From Gammaproteobacteria bacterium (GTDB lineage Bacteria > Pseudomonadota > Gammaproteobacteria > Thiohalobacterales > Thiohalobacteraceae): 6,887 bases of DNA. Shown in pieces: positions 6,145-6,887 of this stretch. A program made the translations under genes and the position numbers. Below the pieces are notes generated by a model. That model was given only the letters and a program-made list of their open reading frames with translations, did no database searches and was not told the origin of the DNA. Where the stretch lies: contig JACRMO010000263.1 in NCBI GenBank assembly GCA_016214925.1, positions 1 to 6,887 on the forward strand. The letters run 5' to 3'. The first letter of the stretch is position 1; every line of letters begins with the position of its first letter.

Positions 6145-6887
6145 TCAGTAAACGCGCTCGTCCTGCAATGTAGTACTGAACACATCCGCGGACTTAATGC
6201 CCTCGACGTCCTTGACCTCGTAACCACCGATGGCATTGTGGCCGGCATTCACGAAACCACCTTTGACCTCACCTGAGGCGATGTTCTCGCTGAAGCCCTT
6301 AGCATCCGAGACGAAGCCAGAGCCGATGACATCACCCGAAGCGGTAAAGGCATTATTGTTGAACTCACCCCTCCAGGTGGAGGCGTCGAAGTTGACCTCC
6401 AACCTGACTGCACCCTCGTTGCCGTTGGTGATACCCATCGTCATGCCCTGGTAAACCGCAATCGTGTCGCTGCCGAGGCCGCTGATCAGGCTCTGCATCT
6501 CATTGGCCGTTGCGGTAATACCCCAGACGAACTCGCCTCCATTAACAATCGCGCTTTCGTCGCTGCCGTAGCTCGTATTATCCCACATACCCTGGGCGAC
6601 GACTGGATTGCCCGCCTCGTCGCGAGTAATGGGACCACTCAGGTCCGAAGAACCACCTGGGTAAGTAAACACGACGGGAGGAAGAATGAGCGCCGGCGCG
6701 GTATCGGATTGGATCGGAGCATCCGAATCCGGATCAACGACGAATGCAACCGTCCCACCCTCTTCATCCAAGGTCAGCTCGAATGGCACCACATGGCTTG
6801 CATCCGGCGTGCTCTCCTCGGATGAGTCAAAGGGAAAATCGATGCGCGCAAACCCGCACGGCATACCCGCTTCACACGGACCCTTCA
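6145..6887 (-). CDS. C-terminal part of an exported beta-rich protein, TbpB-like C-terminal region
   Basis: The last 246 codons of a protein whose start lies beyond the window; the frame is open to base 6887, so the ATG at 6864 is not taken as the start. The product is acidic and Gly/Ser/Asn-rich with almost no hydrophobic helix, as in a secreted or surface protein. Two cysteines (GPCEAGMPCGF) stand near the window edge and might form a disulfide. The end shows alternating beta strands: RLEVNFDASTWRGEF, AFTASGDVIGSGFVSD, then GEVKGGFVNAGHNAIGGYEV and a final ADVFSTTLQ. This strand order with a GGxF...A...GGY ending resembles the C-terminal eight-stranded barrel of transferrin-binding-protein-B-like proteins, which also appears at the end of some large FecR-like surface proteins. 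The ligand is unknown. It is separated from leuA by a hairpin. Confidence 0.6.
   Translation of the reverse strand, partial: KGPCEAGMPCGFARIDFPFDSSEESTPDASHVVPFELTLDEEGGTVAFVVDPDSDAPIQSDTAPALILPPVVFTYPGGSSDLSGPITRDEAGNPVVAQGMWDNTSYGSDESAIVNGGEFVWGITATANEMQSLISGLGSDTIAVYQGMTMGITNGNEGAVRLEVNFDASTWRGEFNNNAFTASGDVIGSGFVSDAKGFSENIASGEVKGGFVNAGHNAIGGYEVKDVEGIKSADVFSTTLQDERVY

Noticed and set aside
6023..6151. 42-codon plus-strand open frame beginning MNWLDSFARK
   Set aside because: A weak AAGGA lies 11 nt upstream, but the frame runs through the GC-rich hairpin and overlaps the end of the exported-protein gene on the other strand; no family is recognised.

Overview
This window looks like chromosomal DNA of a GC-rich gammaproteobacterium, or a close relative. 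The support is the family character of GlgC, RF3, family-4 uracil-DNA glycosylase, RimI and long-form LeuA. A short PEP-CTERM-type exported protein, typical of exopolysaccharide-producing environmental proteobacteria, adds to this. The species cannot be named from the sequence, and one anomaly in rimI raises the possibility of an environmental (metagenomic) assembly.

Layout. Positions 1-258 (+) hold the C-terminal end of glgC (glycogen synthesis). It converges on prfC (390-1970, -), with a 21-bp-arm inverted repeat between them. Upstream of prfC lies a clear intrinsic terminator (2041-2067) that closes a short PEP-CTERM gene (2085-2639, -). That gene has a strong Shine-Dalgarno sequence and, about 95 bp upstream of its start, a very good sigma-54 (-24/-12) promoter match with an IHF-like site further upstream. 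Next come three minus-strand genes that may form one transcription unit, leuA (5792-4281), a family-4 uracil-DNA glycosylase (4243-3497) and rimI (3500-2980). The last two overlap by ATGA. Upstream of leuA is a leader of about 270 nt with a candidate promoter, a 30-codon leader peptide ending in a cluster of Leu codons, and strong hairpins, which suggests leucine-responsive attenuation. The right end (6145-6887, -) is the C-terminal part of an unidentified exported protein with a TbpB-like beta-rich C-terminal region.

Most notable points. (1) The uracil-DNA glycosylase sits directly upstream of rimI, the place held by holD in E. coli. It begins with a peptide (LQAMGIDAWRSR) that closely matches the clamp-loader-binding N-terminus of the HolD psi subunit, suggesting a glycosylase tethered to the replisome. 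(2) rimI is broken by two adjacent 53-bp copies of the same coding segment. The copies are 83% identical and differ almost only by synonymous or conservative changes, which points to two diverged alleles joined end to end (recombination scar or assembly chimera) rather than a simple duplication. (3) The PEP-CTERM gene appears to be under RpoN control. (4) leuA may carry a leader peptide not found by ordinary gene calling.
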